Shown: positions 37,353 through 46,618 of the stretch, piece after piece
How the letters are laid out: each line of letters begins with the position of its first letter
Numbering within the stretch: the stretch's first letter is position 1
Origin: an uncultured SAR86 cluster bacterium
GTDB taxonomy: Bacteria > Pseudomonadota > Gammaproteobacteria > Magnimaribacterales > D2472
DNA: 64,000 bases
Direction: 5' to 3'
NCBI GenBank assembly: GCA_902560315.1
Contig: CACELG010000001.1
Span: 220,871-284,870, forward strand
Made by a program: the position numbers and the translations under genes
Notes under the pieces: model-generated
What the model saw: only the letters and a program-made list of their open reading frames with translations
What the model was told of the DNA's origin: nothing
The model's database searches: none

Positions 37353-38222
37353 ATGTTTATTGAAACGTCTTTATTGTTTAAAACCATCATAGTTCTCTCA
37401 TCACAATTGGCTATTGTGTTAGCTGGATGCTTTTTTTCTTTGAGAATGGCTAGAGAGGCATATGAAAAAAATTCAACGTTTATGGGACTGTCTTTTAAAG
37501 GCTCTGTAAATATGAAAAGAAAATTAGATTTAATTCCATATCTAAAACAAAAAGACACTTTTCCCAAGAATATGGCAAAGGTTATAGATAAAGATACGAC
37601 AGAATATGTAGCTGCGAAAGATCAAGATGAAGTAATAGCATTCATGAAGGATGGATATAGGCACTCACCAGAAGAAGATGGTAGGATTTTTGCATTATTT
37701 ATAATATGGGTTATTGCTTTATTTCTTACAAGTTCATTGGTCTCTCTTAATAGCGGTATTAATACATGGGTTCTTTTAAGTATATTTTCTGCAACAAGCA
37801 TTTTTTTTGGTCCTCTCTTAGGGCTAATAATGCTTGAAATGGACGAAAATGACGGATTTACTGCTCTTAAAATTGTATTGGTAGTTACTATTATGACAGG
37901 AATTATTGGTTACAGTGACTTTTACTCTTTTTCTGAAAGTGCGCTCTTTGGAGCAATGCTTATGTTTTCACTATTTGGGTTATTAATATTTAACTTTGTC
38001 AGGTTTTTTATGGAATTTAGTAGAAATACAACCAGAATAGCTGCAATTTTTGGCTCAATAGTATTTTCTTTATTTTTAATATTCGATTTTAACTACATAA
38101 AAATACAGGCAGACTTTTATGCAATAAATGATTGGAACACAGCCGTTGAAATGGCATTTATTTTATACCTAGATATTATTAATTTACTTCTTGAAATATT
38201 AGAGGCTATGGGTAATTCATAA
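37353..38222 (+). CDS. Membrane protein, possibly Bax inhibitor-1-like
   Basis: A 289-residue protein. A cytoplasmic insert of about 75 residues rich in Lys and Asp (MKRKLDLIPYLKQKD; DQDEVIAFMKDGYRHSP) follows the first span, and about six further spans follow. The end DWNTAVEMAFILYLDIINLLLEILEAMG resembles the C-terminal helix of BI-1/YccA proteins (a Tyr-Leu-Asp-x-Ile-Asn run), and the preceding IFGSIVFSLFLIFDFNYI is in keeping. The N-terminus is unusual for the family, so the assignment is tentative. Confidence 0.55.
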   Translation: MFIETSLLFKTIIVLSSQLAIVLAGCFFSLRMAREAYEKNSTFMGLSFKGSVNMKRKLDLIPYLKQKDTFPKNMAKVIDKDTTEYVAAKDQDEVIAFMKDGYRHSPEEDGRIFALFIIWVIALFLTSSLVSLNSGINTWVLLSIFSATSIFFGPLLGLIMLEMDENDGFTALKIVLVVTIMTGIIGYSDFYSFSESALFGAMLMFSLFGLLIFNFVRFFMEFSRNTTRIAAIFGSIVFSLFLIFDFNYIKIQADFYAINDWNTAVEMAFILYLDIINLLLEILEAMGNS

Positions 38223-38271
38223 CAATACAAACCACCCTTTATAAAAATAGATTTATATTTATAATCTCAAT

Positions 38272-39588
38272 ATGAAAAGAATATTATTTTATGTTTTTTT
38301 ACTTTCATCAGTTAACCTTGCAGCTGACTTAACTTCAAATCTTAACAATAATCTTGATTCTTTAATGGAGAAAGTAATCGAGTGGAGACACGATATTCAC
38401 GAACATCCTGAGTTAGGAAATAGAGAATTTAGAACTTCAAAAAAAATTGAAGAACATCTTAGATCACTTGGGATGCAAGTTGAAACAAAAATTGCTTATA
38501 CAGGTTTGGTGGGAATGCTTGAAGGTGATTTACCAGGACCAACTATTGCTTTAAGAGCAGATATGGATGCACTTCCAGTTGAAGAAAAGACAGGGCTTCC
38601 ATTTGCTTCAAAAGTTAGGACAACATATCTTGGCAATGAAGTAGGAGTAATGCATGCATGTGGACACGATGCACATGTAGCAATATTGATGGGAGTTGCA
38701 GAGTATTTAGCTAAAAATAAATCACAGCTAAAAGGCAAAGTAATGTTTATCTTTCAACCTGCCGAAGAGGGCCCACCTGAGGATGAAGGAGGGGGAGCTA
38801 AAATGATGCTCGAAGAAGGAATTTTTGACCGTTATAAGCCAGAAGTTATTTTTGGCCTGCATGTAACAAATATTCCAAACGGAGTTTTGGTGGTAAAGTC
38901 GGGACCAGCACTTGCTGCAGCCTCTGCATATAGAATTAAGATTAAGGGAACACAAACTCACGGTTCAACACCATGGGCTGGAATTGATCCGGTTATGGCA
39001 ACAGCAGAACTAATACAATCTCTAAATACTATTGTAAGTAGGCGAATAAATATTATAAATAATCCTGCTGTTATTTCAGTTGGGATGGTCAAAGCTGGTA
39101 CAAGAAACAATATCATCCCAGAAGATGCTGAAATTATGGGGACCATAAGAACATTTGATCCCGAACTAAGAAAAGAAATATATTCTGAAATTGAACAAGT
39201 TGCAGAAGGCGTTGCATTAGGCACAGGAACAAAGATAACTGTTGAATTTGATGTTGGAGGTTTTTTCCCTGAAACATATAATGATCCAAAGCTAGTTGAA
39301 GCTATGAAAGAATCATTGATGAAAGCTTCTCCTGGAAGATTTGTTGAATCTAATATTCCAGTTACTGGAGCTGAAGACTTTTCATATTTTTCAAAAGAAA
39401 TTCCAGGATTTTATTTTTGGCTTGGTGTGAACAAACCTGGGGTAGGAACTGATTCGACCAACTTTGGTGAAAGAACAGATGTGGCTGGAAATCACTCACC
39501 GTATTTTTATGTTGATGATTCTGCATTAGATGAAGGTTTGAGGGCTTTTGTTCATCTGGTTGATGATTATCCAGATAAATTTAAATAA
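38272..39588 (+). CDS. Exported M20-family amidohydrolase (hippurate/IAA-amino acid hydrolase type)
   Basis: A 438-residue zinc amidohydrolase with a signal peptide (MKRILFYVFLLSSVNLAADL). Metal ligands appear in MHACGHDAHVAILMGVAEYL near residue 127, IFQPAEEGPPEDEGGGAK near 160, and FGLHVTNIPNG near 194, with the last ligand His in VAGNHSPYFYVDD near the end. The subfamily removes acyl or aryl groups from amino acids; being exported, it would act on N-acyl amino acids in the periplasm. Confidence 0.9.
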   Translation: MKRILFYVFLLSSVNLAADLTSNLNNNLDSLMEKVIEWRHDIHEHPELGNREFRTSKKIEEHLRSLGMQVETKIAYTGLVGMLEGDLPGPTIALRADMDALPVEEKTGLPFASKVRTTYLGNEVGVMHACGHDAHVAILMGVAEYLAKNKSQLKGKVMFIFQPAEEGPPEDEGGGAKMMLEEGIFDRYKPEVIFGLHVTNIPNGVLVVKSGPALAAASAYRIKIKGTQTHGSTPWAGIDPVMATAELIQSLNTIVSRRINIINNPAVISVGMVKAGTRNNIIPEDAEIMGTIRTFDPELRKEIYSEIEQVAEGVALGTGTKITVEFDVGGFFPETYNDPKLVEAMKESLMKASPGRFVESNIPVTGAEDFSYFSKEIPGFYFWLGVNKPGVGTDSTNFGERTDVAGNHSPYFYVDDSALDEGLRAFVHLVDDYPDKFK

Positions 39589-39616
39589 GTAATTAAAATT
39601 ACAAGGAGTTACAAAA

Positions 39617-40591
39617 TTGGCTATACCAAAACACATTAAAGATAATATTTCTATGCCTGTAATTGGGGCGCCCCTTTTTCTAGTCTCAGGACCAGATCTA
39701 GTAATCGCACAGTGCAAGGCAGGAATTATAGGCTCATTCCCAGCTTTAAATGCTAGACCACAACATGTCTTAGAGGAATGGATTATAAGAATTAAGACAG
39801 AGTTAGCAGAATTCCAAGAACAAAACCCTGATGCCAAGGTAGCTCCATTTGCAGTAAATCAAATCTGCCATGGTTCAAACGATAGATTAATGCAAGATAT
39901 GGAAACCTGCGTAAAGCATGAGGTGCCAATAATCATTACTTCATTAAGACCACCTTCGGAAGTTGTTGAAGCAGCTCACAGTTATGGAGGATTAGTTTTT
40001 CATGATGTTATTAGTGTAAGGCATGCTCAAAAAGCAGCTGAGCAGGGTGTTGATGGTCTAATTTTAGTTTGTGCAGGTGCTGGTGGGCATGCTGGAACTT
40101 TGTCACCATTTGCATTAGTAAGAGAAGTAAAACAATGGTTTGATGGAACTGTAATACTTTCAGGATCAATTGGAGATGGTCACTCTGTTGCTTCTGCAAT
40201 CGCATTAGGAGCTGACTTTGCATATTTAGGAACAAGATTTATTGCTACTGAAGAAGCAAATGCCGAACCTGAATATAAGAAAATGTTAGAGGAAAGTGCT
40301 GCTCAAGATATTGTATATTCTTCATTGTTTACAGGTGTTTTAGGAAACTATCTTAAACCCTCTATAAAAAATGCTGGTTTAGACCCAGACAATCTTCCAG
40401 ATGCTGACAAATCTTCGATGAATTTTGGCTCAGGCGGTAATACAGACTCAAAAGCATGGAAAGATATATGGGGATCTGGTCAGGGTATAGGTGGAATAAA
40501 AGATTCTCCTTCAGTAGCCGATCTTGTCGGAAGAATTAAATCCGAATACGAAGAAGCTTATAGCGAATTTAAATCAAAAATTGATAATTAA
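39617..40591 (+). CDS. Nitronate monooxygenase-family flavoprotein
   Basis: A 324-residue TIM-barrel FMN protein. It starts at TTG 39617 with AGGAG (39604-39608) at 8 bases spacing. Key segments are MPVIGAPLFLVSGPDLVIAQ near residue 14, AGAGGHAGTLSPFALVREV near 153 and SIGDGHSVASAIALGADFAYLGTRFI near 183, the latter binding the flavin phosphate. Members oxidise nitronates or act as enoyl reductase-like proteins. The catalytic His of class I NMOs seems to be in GHAG. It is followed by a 55-residue small gene. Confidence 0.88.
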   Translation: MAIPKHIKDNISMPVIGAPLFLVSGPDLVIAQCKAGIIGSFPALNARPQHVLEEWIIRIKTELAEFQEQNPDAKVAPFAVNQICHGSNDRLMQDMETCVKHEVPIIITSLRPPSEVVEAAHSYGGLVFHDVISVRHAQKAAEQGVDGLILVCAGAGGHAGTLSPFALVREVKQWFDGTVILSGSIGDGHSVASAIALGADFAYLGTRFIATEEANAEPEYKKMLEESAAQDIVYSSLFTGVLGNYLKPSIKNAGLDPDNLPDADKSSMNFGSGGNTDSKAWKDIWGSGQGIGGIKDSPSVADLVGRIKSEYEEAYSEFKSKIDN

Positions 40592-40602
40592 ACTTAACAA
40601 AA

Positions 40603-40770
40603 ATGTTTGAGATCATAATATTAGTTCCAATAATGTGGATTGTAATGTCTGCAATATATATGTTGTTGTTAAAAAATGTTGAAGGCACAAAAGGAATTAC
40701 ATCCGAGTATCAAACAAAAGATGGTGTTAAAAGAACAGCAAAAAAAGATAGAGAAGATTTTATCGTATGA
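40603..40770 (+). CDS. 55-residue single-span small protein, coupled to the next gene
   Basis: Not a recognised family. ATG 40603 encodes MFEIIILVPIMWIVMSAIYMLLL, a single membrane helix, then a charged tail (GITSEYQTKDGVKRTAKKDREDFIV). The TGA at 40768-40770 overlaps the ATG of the following dehydrogenase as ATGA, the standard sign of translational coupling. It lies 11 bases after the NMO gene. The charged C-terminal tail would be cytoplasmic by the positive-inside rule. A small membrane adaptor or a translation regulator for the dehydrogenase are both possible. Confidence 0.55.
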   Translation: MFEIIILVPIMWIVMSAIYMLLLKNVEGTKGITSEYQTKDGVKRTAKKDREDFIV

Positions 40771-41639
40771 ACAAAGCCATTGGCTTTATTGGGTTAGGCG
40801 TAATGGGATTTCCTATGGCCGGACATCTGTCAAAGAAATATCAAGTTTCAGTATTTAATCGCTCAATTGAAAAATCTGAAGACTGGGTAAAGAAATATAA
40901 AGGCAATATAAGCAGTTCACTTAAAGATATTACTCATAGATCTGATGTTTTAATTCTTTGTGTAGGCAAGGATGATGATGTCAGAAATATTGTTTGTGGG
41001 AAAGATGGAATTCTTGAGAATATAAATCCTGGAATGATAATAATTGACCATACAACAACCTCTTCCGAGCTTCCATTAGAATTAAATAAATTACTGAATA
41101 TAAAAGAAGTAGATTTTATAGATGCTCCTATATCTGGCGGAGAAGCTGGTGCAAAATCAGGACAGCTATCGATTATGGCAGGAGGCAATGAAAAAGCATT
41201 TAAAGAAATAAAAGATATTATTCAGCTCTATTCAAAGTTTACAAAATTAATGGGCTCAAGTGGGGCAGGACAGTTAACTAAAATGGTAAATCAAATATGT
41301 ATAGCAGGCCTATTACAAGGCCTTGCTGAGGCAATGAATTTTTCAGATAAAGTTGGATTAAAAACGGATGAAGTTATTGAAGTCATTTCTAAGGGTGCTG
41401 CCCAATCATGGCAGATGGAAAACAGGTGGGAAACAATGATGAACGATGAATTTAATCATGGTTTTGCAGTTGATTTAATGAGAAAAGACTTAGATATAGT
41501 TATTAATAAAGCGAAAGGCTCAAACATTAACCTAGATGTAACAAAAATTGTTAACGAATACTACAAAGATATTCAAGAAGCTGGAGGGGGAAGGTGGGAT
41601 ACATCAAGCTTATACAAGAGATTAAAAGAAATTATTTAA
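40767..41639 (+). CDS. Beta-hydroxyacid dehydrogenase (3-hydroxyisobutyrate dehydrogenase type)
   Basis: A 290-residue NAD-dependent enzyme. The Rossmann signature IGFIGLGVMGFPMAGHL at the N-terminus, the substrate-binding DAPISGGEAGAKSGQLSIMAGG near residue 116 and the catalytic Lys in GAGQLTKMVNQICIAG near residue 167 are all present, with the C-terminal FAVDLMRKDLDIVINKA. The family includes 3-hydroxyisobutyrate, tartronate semialdehyde and succinic semialdehyde reductases, which cannot be told apart here. Valine degradation genes are not adjacent. Confidence 0.9.
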   Translation: MNKAIGFIGLGVMGFPMAGHLSKKYQVSVFNRSIEKSEDWVKKYKGNISSSLKDITHRSDVLILCVGKDDDVRNIVCGKDGILENINPGMIIIDHTTTSSELPLELNKLLNIKEVDFIDAPISGGEAGAKSGQLSIMAGGNEKAFKEIKDIIQLYSKFTKLMGSSGAGQLTKMVNQICIAGLLQGLAEAMNFSDKVGLKTDEVIEVISKGAAQSWQMENRWETMMNDEFNHGFAVDLMRKDLDIVINKAKGSNINLDVTKIVNEYYKDIQEAGGGRWDTSSLYKRLKEII

Positions 41640-41998
41640 ATTATTCTTGAGAAATAAACGAAAACACCCATCCCTATGACAATCATTGACGTAGCTACTT
41701 CCATTGAGTCTATATCAATGGAAGAATCTTCAGCCATAGCATAGTAATTGTCTGGGTTTGTAATAATCCAAATAACACCAAAAATATGAATTATCATTAT
41801 TACAGTAACTGCCCAGTTTAGTGGTTGAGATGTAAAAACAATTAACGAACAAAGAATAATAAAGATAAGTTCTATCGACAATTGCACATTGATATTTTTT
41901 CTTTTTAGAAGATACCTTAATAGGCTGTATCCTTTTAGGTAAGTATAAAAAAGAATAAAACCATAAATAAAATATAAAGTTGATAGCAGGATTAACAT
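41636..41998 (-). CDS. Small integral membrane protein, unknown
   Basis: A 120-residue protein with about four hydrophobic stretches: residues 2-20, 42-58, 62-80 and 102-118, separated by a short positively charged loop (LLKRKNINVQ) and an acidic loop (NPDNYYAMAEDSSIDIDSME). No recognisable motif. It is the last gene of the minus-strand RpiR-MazG-membrane run, 10 bases after the MazG-like gene, and its stop interlocks with the dehydrogenase stop. Confidence 0.6.
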   Translation of the reverse strand: MLILLSTLYFIYGFILFYTYLKGYSLLRYLLKRKNINVQLSIELIFIILCSLIVFTSQPLNWAVTVIMIIHIFGVIWIITNPDNYYAMAEDSSIDIDSMEVATSMIVIGMGVFVYFSRII

Positions 41999-42008
41999 AT
42001 TTATTTAA

Positions 42009-42425
42009 TTATAAATCTCCTTCTTTTCTAACCTCACTTCTTCCAACTTCAAATTTTTCTCCATACCTAGCAGCTAGCTTTTCTTGATTCTCACTTATGA
42101 CCTCATATGGATCTAGGTTTAGAGCAGCACATGCTGTAACCCAGTACCACATGATATCTCCAAGTTCCCTTTTCATATGAAATATATTGTCTTCTGAGGG
42201 AGGCTTTCCTTGTAAAAACATTTTTTTTACGATTTCTACAAATTCACCAGTTTCACTTCCAAGACCCAGTGCTGCAGTAAGAAGTCGAGGTGTTTTTATA
42301 TCTGAATTTTTTTCAATTTCTTCAAAACTTTTTTTAAGGTCCTCTAAATTAATACTTGGATCACTAGTTACTTTAGTTACAAAGTCGGTATAGGTTGTAA
42401 AAAATTTCTTGATTTCTTCACTCAT
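42009..42425 (-). CDS. MazG-like nucleotide pyrophosphohydrolase domain protein
   Basis: A 138-residue all-alpha NTP-PPase of the MazG type. The magnesium-binding motif is GLGSETGEFVEIVKKMF near residue 53 (Glu-x-x-Glu) paired with KRELGDIMWYWVTACAAL near residue 85 (Glu-x-x-Asp). It may remove non-canonical or damaged dNTPs, or act on ppGpp-like substrates. Its ribosome site GGGAGA is visible just upstream on the minus strand. It follows rpiR after 45 bases, so the two may be co-transcribed. Confidence 0.85.
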   Translation of the reverse strand: MSEEIKKFFTTYTDFVTKVTSDPSINLEDLKKSFEEIEKNSDIKTPRLLTAALGLGSETGEFVEIVKKMFLQGKPPSEDNIFHMKRELGDIMWYWVTACAALNLDPYEVISENQEKLAARYGEKFEVGRSEVRKEGDL

Positions 42426-42470
42426 TTTTTCTCCCGAATTAATATTTAAATTTTATCATTCATAGGGCCT

Positions 42471-43316
42471 TTAATTGTCCACTTTTAACGATCTCTGACT
42501 ATCAGCAATATTGTATAGATGATCTTGCGCTTCTGGTTTTAACTGAGCAACTCCCATTGTTAGGACATCAATGACTGCTGTATAAGCAATTCTTGAAGTT
42601 AAAGGCTTAGATATTCTATTATTTATCCCTACGTTAATTGTTAATGGAAAATCACAGATATTTGCTAGCGGCGTATCTCCTGGCATTATTCCAATAACTT
42701 TAACTCCATTTTTACGAACAATTTTTACACTATCTATTAATGCAGAAGTAGTTCCCGACTGTGAAATAGCAACAACTACATCATTCTTCTCTAGTGAGTT
42801 AGCAGACATAAATTGAAGATGTGGATCAGATATATAAGATGAAGGAATTTTAAGTCTAAAAAATTTGTGTTGCCCATCCATTGCAACGGGAGCAGAACCT
42901 CCAAACGCATAAAATTCTACTCTTTCTGCATTAACCAATAATTCAATTGCATTTTCAAGGACTGCTTGATCAATTTGAGAACGAACATTCAAAATTTCAC
43001 TAATAGTTGTATCAAAGACTTTTTCACAAAGTTCGTGAATTGAGTCATCTTCATTTATTTCATACATAACGAAATAATCGTCAGCAGCGAGCTGTTGAGA
43101 AAGATTTATTTTTAGTTCCTGAAAGCCTGAAAATCCAATTGCTTTACAAAATCTTATCAAAGTCGGTTCACTTATACCCATAGCCTCAGATGCTTCAGCA
43201 GTTTTCATTGTAATGACTGACTTTGGATCTTTTAAGATAAACTCCCCAACAGTTTTTTCAGATTTTCTTAAATCAGGAAGTGAATTTTTAATTTGTCTCA
43301 ATAATTTTGTCGACAT
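42471..43316 (-). CDS. RpiR/MurR-family transcriptional regulator (HexR-like)
   Basis: A 281-residue regulator. The N-terminal helix-turn-helix (residues about 1-77, with MKTAEASEAMGISEPTLIRFCKAIGFSGFQELK) is followed by a SIS sugar-phosphate-binding domain with VEFYAFGGSAPVAMDGQHKF near residue 131 and VVAISQSGTTSALIDSVKI near 178. The domain order and size match HexR, which senses KDPG and controls central carbon genes, but the target genes here are not obvious. It is divergent from uvrD. Confidence 0.88.
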   Translation of the reverse strand: MSTKLLRQIKNSLPDLRKSEKTVGEFILKDPKSVITMKTAEASEAMGISEPTLIRFCKAIGFSGFQELKINLSQQLAADDYFVMYEINEDDSIHELCEKVFDTTISEILNVRSQIDQAVLENAIELLVNAERVEFYAFGGSAPVAMDGQHKFFRLKIPSSYISDPHLQFMSANSLEKNDVVVAISQSGTTSALIDSVKIVRKNGVKVIGIMPGDTPLANICDFPLTINVGINNRISKPLTSRIAYTAVIDVLTMGVAQLKPEAQDHLYNIADSQRSLKVDN

Positions 43317-43358
43317 AAGGTTAGAATATCTAACTTAAACAAAAAAATGAATCCCTAA

Positions 43359-45533
43359 ATGGATGTATCTCATATTTTAGATAATTTAAACGAGGAACAA
43401 AGAAAGGCTGTTACTTCTGAAAAGCAGCATCTTCTAGTTTTAGCTGGCGCAGGTTCTGGAAAAACAAGAGTTCTAGTTCATAAAATTGCTTGGGAAGTGG
43501 AAGCTCTTGGAAGAAGCCCATCTTCAGTTATGGCTGTAACTTTTACTAATAAGGCTGCAAACGAAATGCGTTCTAGAATTGAATCTTTATTAAAAGCTCC
43601 TATTTTGGATTCATGGGTTGGAACTTTTCATGGACTTTCACATAAATTGCTAAAAAGATTTTATAAAGAGGCTGGTTTATCTAGTGGATTCACCATCATA
43701 GACTCGGATGACCAACTAAGAATAATCAAAAGGATTTCTAAAGAGTTGAATTTAGATGAATCAACATGGCCATCCAGACAAACACAATGGCAAATAAATA
43801 CATGGAAAGATGATGGGTTAAGATTTAAAGATATTGATGATAAAGGAGATTTTTATACTGAAACAGTTAGCAAAATATATAAAGAGTATCAGGAGGTATG
43901 CCAAAGAGATCACTTAGTAGATTTTGGAGAACTTCTTCTAAAATCTTATGAAACAATTAAAACTTCACCTTCTGTAAAAACTTTTTTCCAAACGAGGTTT
44001 CAATCTATATTAATAGACGAGTTTCAAGATACAAATACTATTCAGTATAAGTGGCTTCAAGAAATAACCTCTGATAAAACTAACATTACTGCGGTTGGAG
44101 ATGATGATCAGTCAATATATGGATGGAGAGGAGCAAAAGTTGAGCATGTTAATTCATTTACTGAAGACTTTAAGGCTACAGAGGTAGTAAGGCTCGAACA
44201 AAACTACAGATCAACAGATATTATCCTTAATGCTGCAAATGCTCTCATAGACAATAACAAAGATAGGCTTGGTAAAAATCTTTGGACAGAAAAGAAAGAA
44301 GGTGAGCAGATAGTTTTATACCAAGCATATAACGAACAAGATGAAGCTAGATTTGTTGCTGATGTTCTAAATGAATGGATGAATGGCGGAGGTGCATACC
44401 AAGAAACAGCAGTTCTTTACAGATCAAATGCACAATCAAGAGCAATAGAAGAGGCATTATTGAGGGTTAGTATCCCTTATAGAATATATGGAGGCCTTCG
44501 CTTTTATGAAAGATTGGAAATTAAGAATGCTATAGCTTATTTGAGAGTTATTTTTAATAATAATGATAATCCATCTTTTGAAAGGTCAATCTCTAATCCT
44601 ACCAGAGGAGTAGGAGAAAAAACCCTTGCAAAAATAAGATATACAGCCAAGCAATATAATATTTCGTATATCAAAGCATCAGCAAAATTAATAGACGAGG
44701 GATCAATATCGGGAAGAGGTGGTGCTGGGCTAAGAGACTATTTAGAATTTATTGCCGGATGCAAATCATTTATTGAAGAAAATCTTTTATCAGAACTAAT
44801 GGAATTAATTATTAAGGAATCAGGGTTGTATGCATATCATGCTAAAGAACCTGGTGAAAAGGGTAAGACTAGAACAGAAAACTTAGAAGAGTTAATAACC
44901 GCAACCAAGAACTTTGAACAAAGTATTAAAGAAGATAAAACTAATTTTGAGATAGCTGAAAATTACTTAGATATTATCTCCTTAGACTCAGGAGATAGGC
45001 AGGCCTCAGAGCATGATGATGCCGCACAGCTAATGACAATGCATTCAGCTAAAGGATTAGAATTTAAATTGGTTCTTATCACAGGTCTTGAAGAAAGCTT
45101 ATTTCCTCATGGGAGATCAATGGAGAGCGCTTCACAATTAGAAGAAGAAAGAAGGCTTTGTTATGTTGCAGTAACAAGAGCTATGGAAAAGCTATACATA
45201 ACTCATGCAGAATCAAGAAGACTTCATGGGACAGACACTTTTAATCCGCCCTCAAGATTTTTAAGGGAAATACCTAAAGACCTTATAAATGAAATAAGAC
45301 CTAGAGCACAAACCAATATTCCTTATAATAGAAAGGACTTTAGAGATACAAAAATCGAATTTGAGGAGGAGATTGGAATAGCACTAGGCCAAAAAGTCCA
45401 GCATAAGAAATTTGGAGAAGGCATTGTTTTAAATTATGAAGGTTCAGGGGAGTCTGCAAGGGTTCAAGTAAACTTTGATAATTCAGGGACAAAATGGTTG
45501 GTGATGGCATACGCAAATCTGGAAAAATTATAA
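43359..45533 (+). CDS. uvrD: UvrD/PcrA-type DNA helicase II
   Basis: A 724-residue superfamily 1A helicase. Motifs in order: Q-motif LNEEQRKAV near residue 10, Walker A LAGAGSGKTRVL near 29, LIDEFQDTN near 220, GDDDQSIYGWRGA near 245, LEQNYRST near 280, TMHSAKGLEFKLV near 560 and YVAVTRAMEKLYI near 605. The C-terminal Tudor-like tail (LGQKVQHKKFGEGIVLNYEG) is typical of UvrD. It unwinds DNA in nucleotide-excision and mismatch repair. The TAA stop overlaps the ATG of the TRAP binding protein (TAATG). Confidence 0.93.
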   Translation: MDVSHILDNLNEEQRKAVTSEKQHLLVLAGAGSGKTRVLVHKIAWEVEALGRSPSSVMAVTFTNKAANEMRSRIESLLKAPILDSWVGTFHGLSHKLLKRFYKEAGLSSGFTIIDSDDQLRIIKRISKELNLDESTWPSRQTQWQINTWKDDGLRFKDIDDKGDFYTETVSKIYKEYQEVCQRDHLVDFGELLLKSYETIKTSPSVKTFFQTRFQSILIDEFQDTNTIQYKWLQEITSDKTNITAVGDDDQSIYGWRGAKVEHVNSFTEDFKATEVVRLEQNYRSTDIILNAANALIDNNKDRLGKNLWTEKKEGEQIVLYQAYNEQDEARFVADVLNEWMNGGGAYQETAVLYRSNAQSRAIEEALLRVSIPYRIYGGLRFYERLEIKNAIAYLRVIFNNNDNPSFERSISNPTRGVGEKTLAKIRYTAKQYNISYIKASAKLIDEGSISGRGGAGLRDYLEFIAGCKSFIEENLLSELMELIIKESGLYAYHAKEPGEKGKTRTENLEELITATKNFEQSIKEDKTNFEIAENYLDIISLDSGDRQASEHDDAAQLMTMHSAKGLEFKLVLITGLEESLFPHGRSMESASQLEEERRLCYVAVTRAMEKLYITHAESRRLHGTDTFNPPSRFLREIPKDLINEIRPRAQTNIPYNRKDFRDTKIEFEEEIGIALGQKVQHKKFGEGIVLNYEGSGESARVQVNFDNSGTKWLVMAYANLEKL

Positions 45534-46618
45534 TGAAGAAATTTATTTTATTGCCTCTAATAATTTTAATAGCTGGTTGTTCAAATGATATGGACAGCAC
45601 AATAGAGACGTCAACTGATATAGAAGAAACATTCAATTGGCGCTTAGTTACATCTTGGCCTAAAAACTATCCTGGTCTAGGAATGGCTCCTGAAAGAATT
45701 GCAGATTTAGTTGAAGAGATGAGTGATGGACAAATGAAGATCACTGTTTATGGTGCAGAAGAGCAAGTTCCTGCATTTGGTGTATTTGATGCTGTGTCTA
45801 GCGGATCTCATCAGATGGGACACAGCGGAGGATATTTTTGGAAGGGTAAAGTTCCTGCAGCTCAATTTTTTACTAGTGTTCCATTTGGGTTAACTGCAGA
45901 TGAAATTAATGCATGGGTTAATAGGGGTGGAGGCCTAGAATTATGGAGAGAAATATATGCCCCTTTTAATATTTATCCAATTCCTGCAGGAAATACAGGA
46001 ACCCAAATGTTTGGTTGGTTTAATAAAGAAATTAATTCTCTTGAAGACATAAAAGGACTTAAAATGAGAATACCTGGAATAGGTGGAGAGGTTCTAAAAG
46101 AAGCTGGAGGTATTCCGGTTACACTTCCTGGTGGAGAACTTTTCACAGCACTTCAAACAGGCGTTATTGACGCAACTGAGTGGGTTGGACCCTATAATGA
46201 CCTTACCTTTGGCTTTCATCAAGCTGCAAAATATTACTATTACCCAGGATGGCACGAGCCTGGACCAATGTTAGAACTGTTAATCAATATAGATGCTTGG
46301 AATTCTTTACCAAAGCATCTTCAAGTCATTATTGAAACAGCATCCAAGGCTGTTAACCAAGATATGCTTGATGAATATTTAGCAAAAAACAATCAAGCAT
46401 TAACTGAGTTAGTAGAAGTGCATGGTGTAGAACTAAGAAGATTACCAGATGATGTCATTGAGGAGTTTAGAGAAATTTCAAATTCGATTCTCGATGATCT
46501 AGCTAAAGAAGATGAAACTATTTCAAAGGTGTATAGGTCTTATTTAGATTTTAAAAATAATGTGTCCGCTTATCATAAAATTTCTGAAGATGCATTCGTT
46601 GAATCAAGAAACAAATAG
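45533..46618 (+). CDS. TRAP transporter substrate-binding lipoprotein (DctP/TakP type)
   Basis: A 361-residue protein from the ATG at 45533. The longer frame from 45494 lies inside uvrD and places 13 residues before a clear lipoprotein signal (MKKFILLPLIILIAGCSN), so I used the downstream start. The body is TakP-like: QMFGWFNKEINSLEDIKGLK, RIPGIGGEVLKEAGGIPVTL, and GVIDATEWVGPYNDLTFGFH, the last two being the carboxylate-binding and helical signature regions. It would deliver a keto acid or other carboxylate to the DctQM pair at 49510-51308, which lies on the other strand. Confidence 0.93.
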   Translation: MKKFILLPLIILIAGCSNDMDSTIETSTDIEETFNWRLVTSWPKNYPGLGMAPERIADLVEEMSDGQMKITVYGAEEQVPAFGVFDAVSSGSHQMGHSGGYFWKGKVPAAQFFTSVPFGLTADEINAWVNRGGGLELWREIYAPFNIYPIPAGNTGTQMFGWFNKEINSLEDIKGLKMRIPGIGGEVLKEAGGIPVTLPGGELFTALQTGVIDATEWVGPYNDLTFGFHQAAKYYYYPGWHEPGPMLELLINIDAWNSLPKHLQVIIETASKAVNQDMLDEYLAKNNQALTELVEVHGVELRRLPDDVIEEFREISNSILDDLAKEDETISKVYRSYLDFKNNVSAYHKISEDAFVESRNK

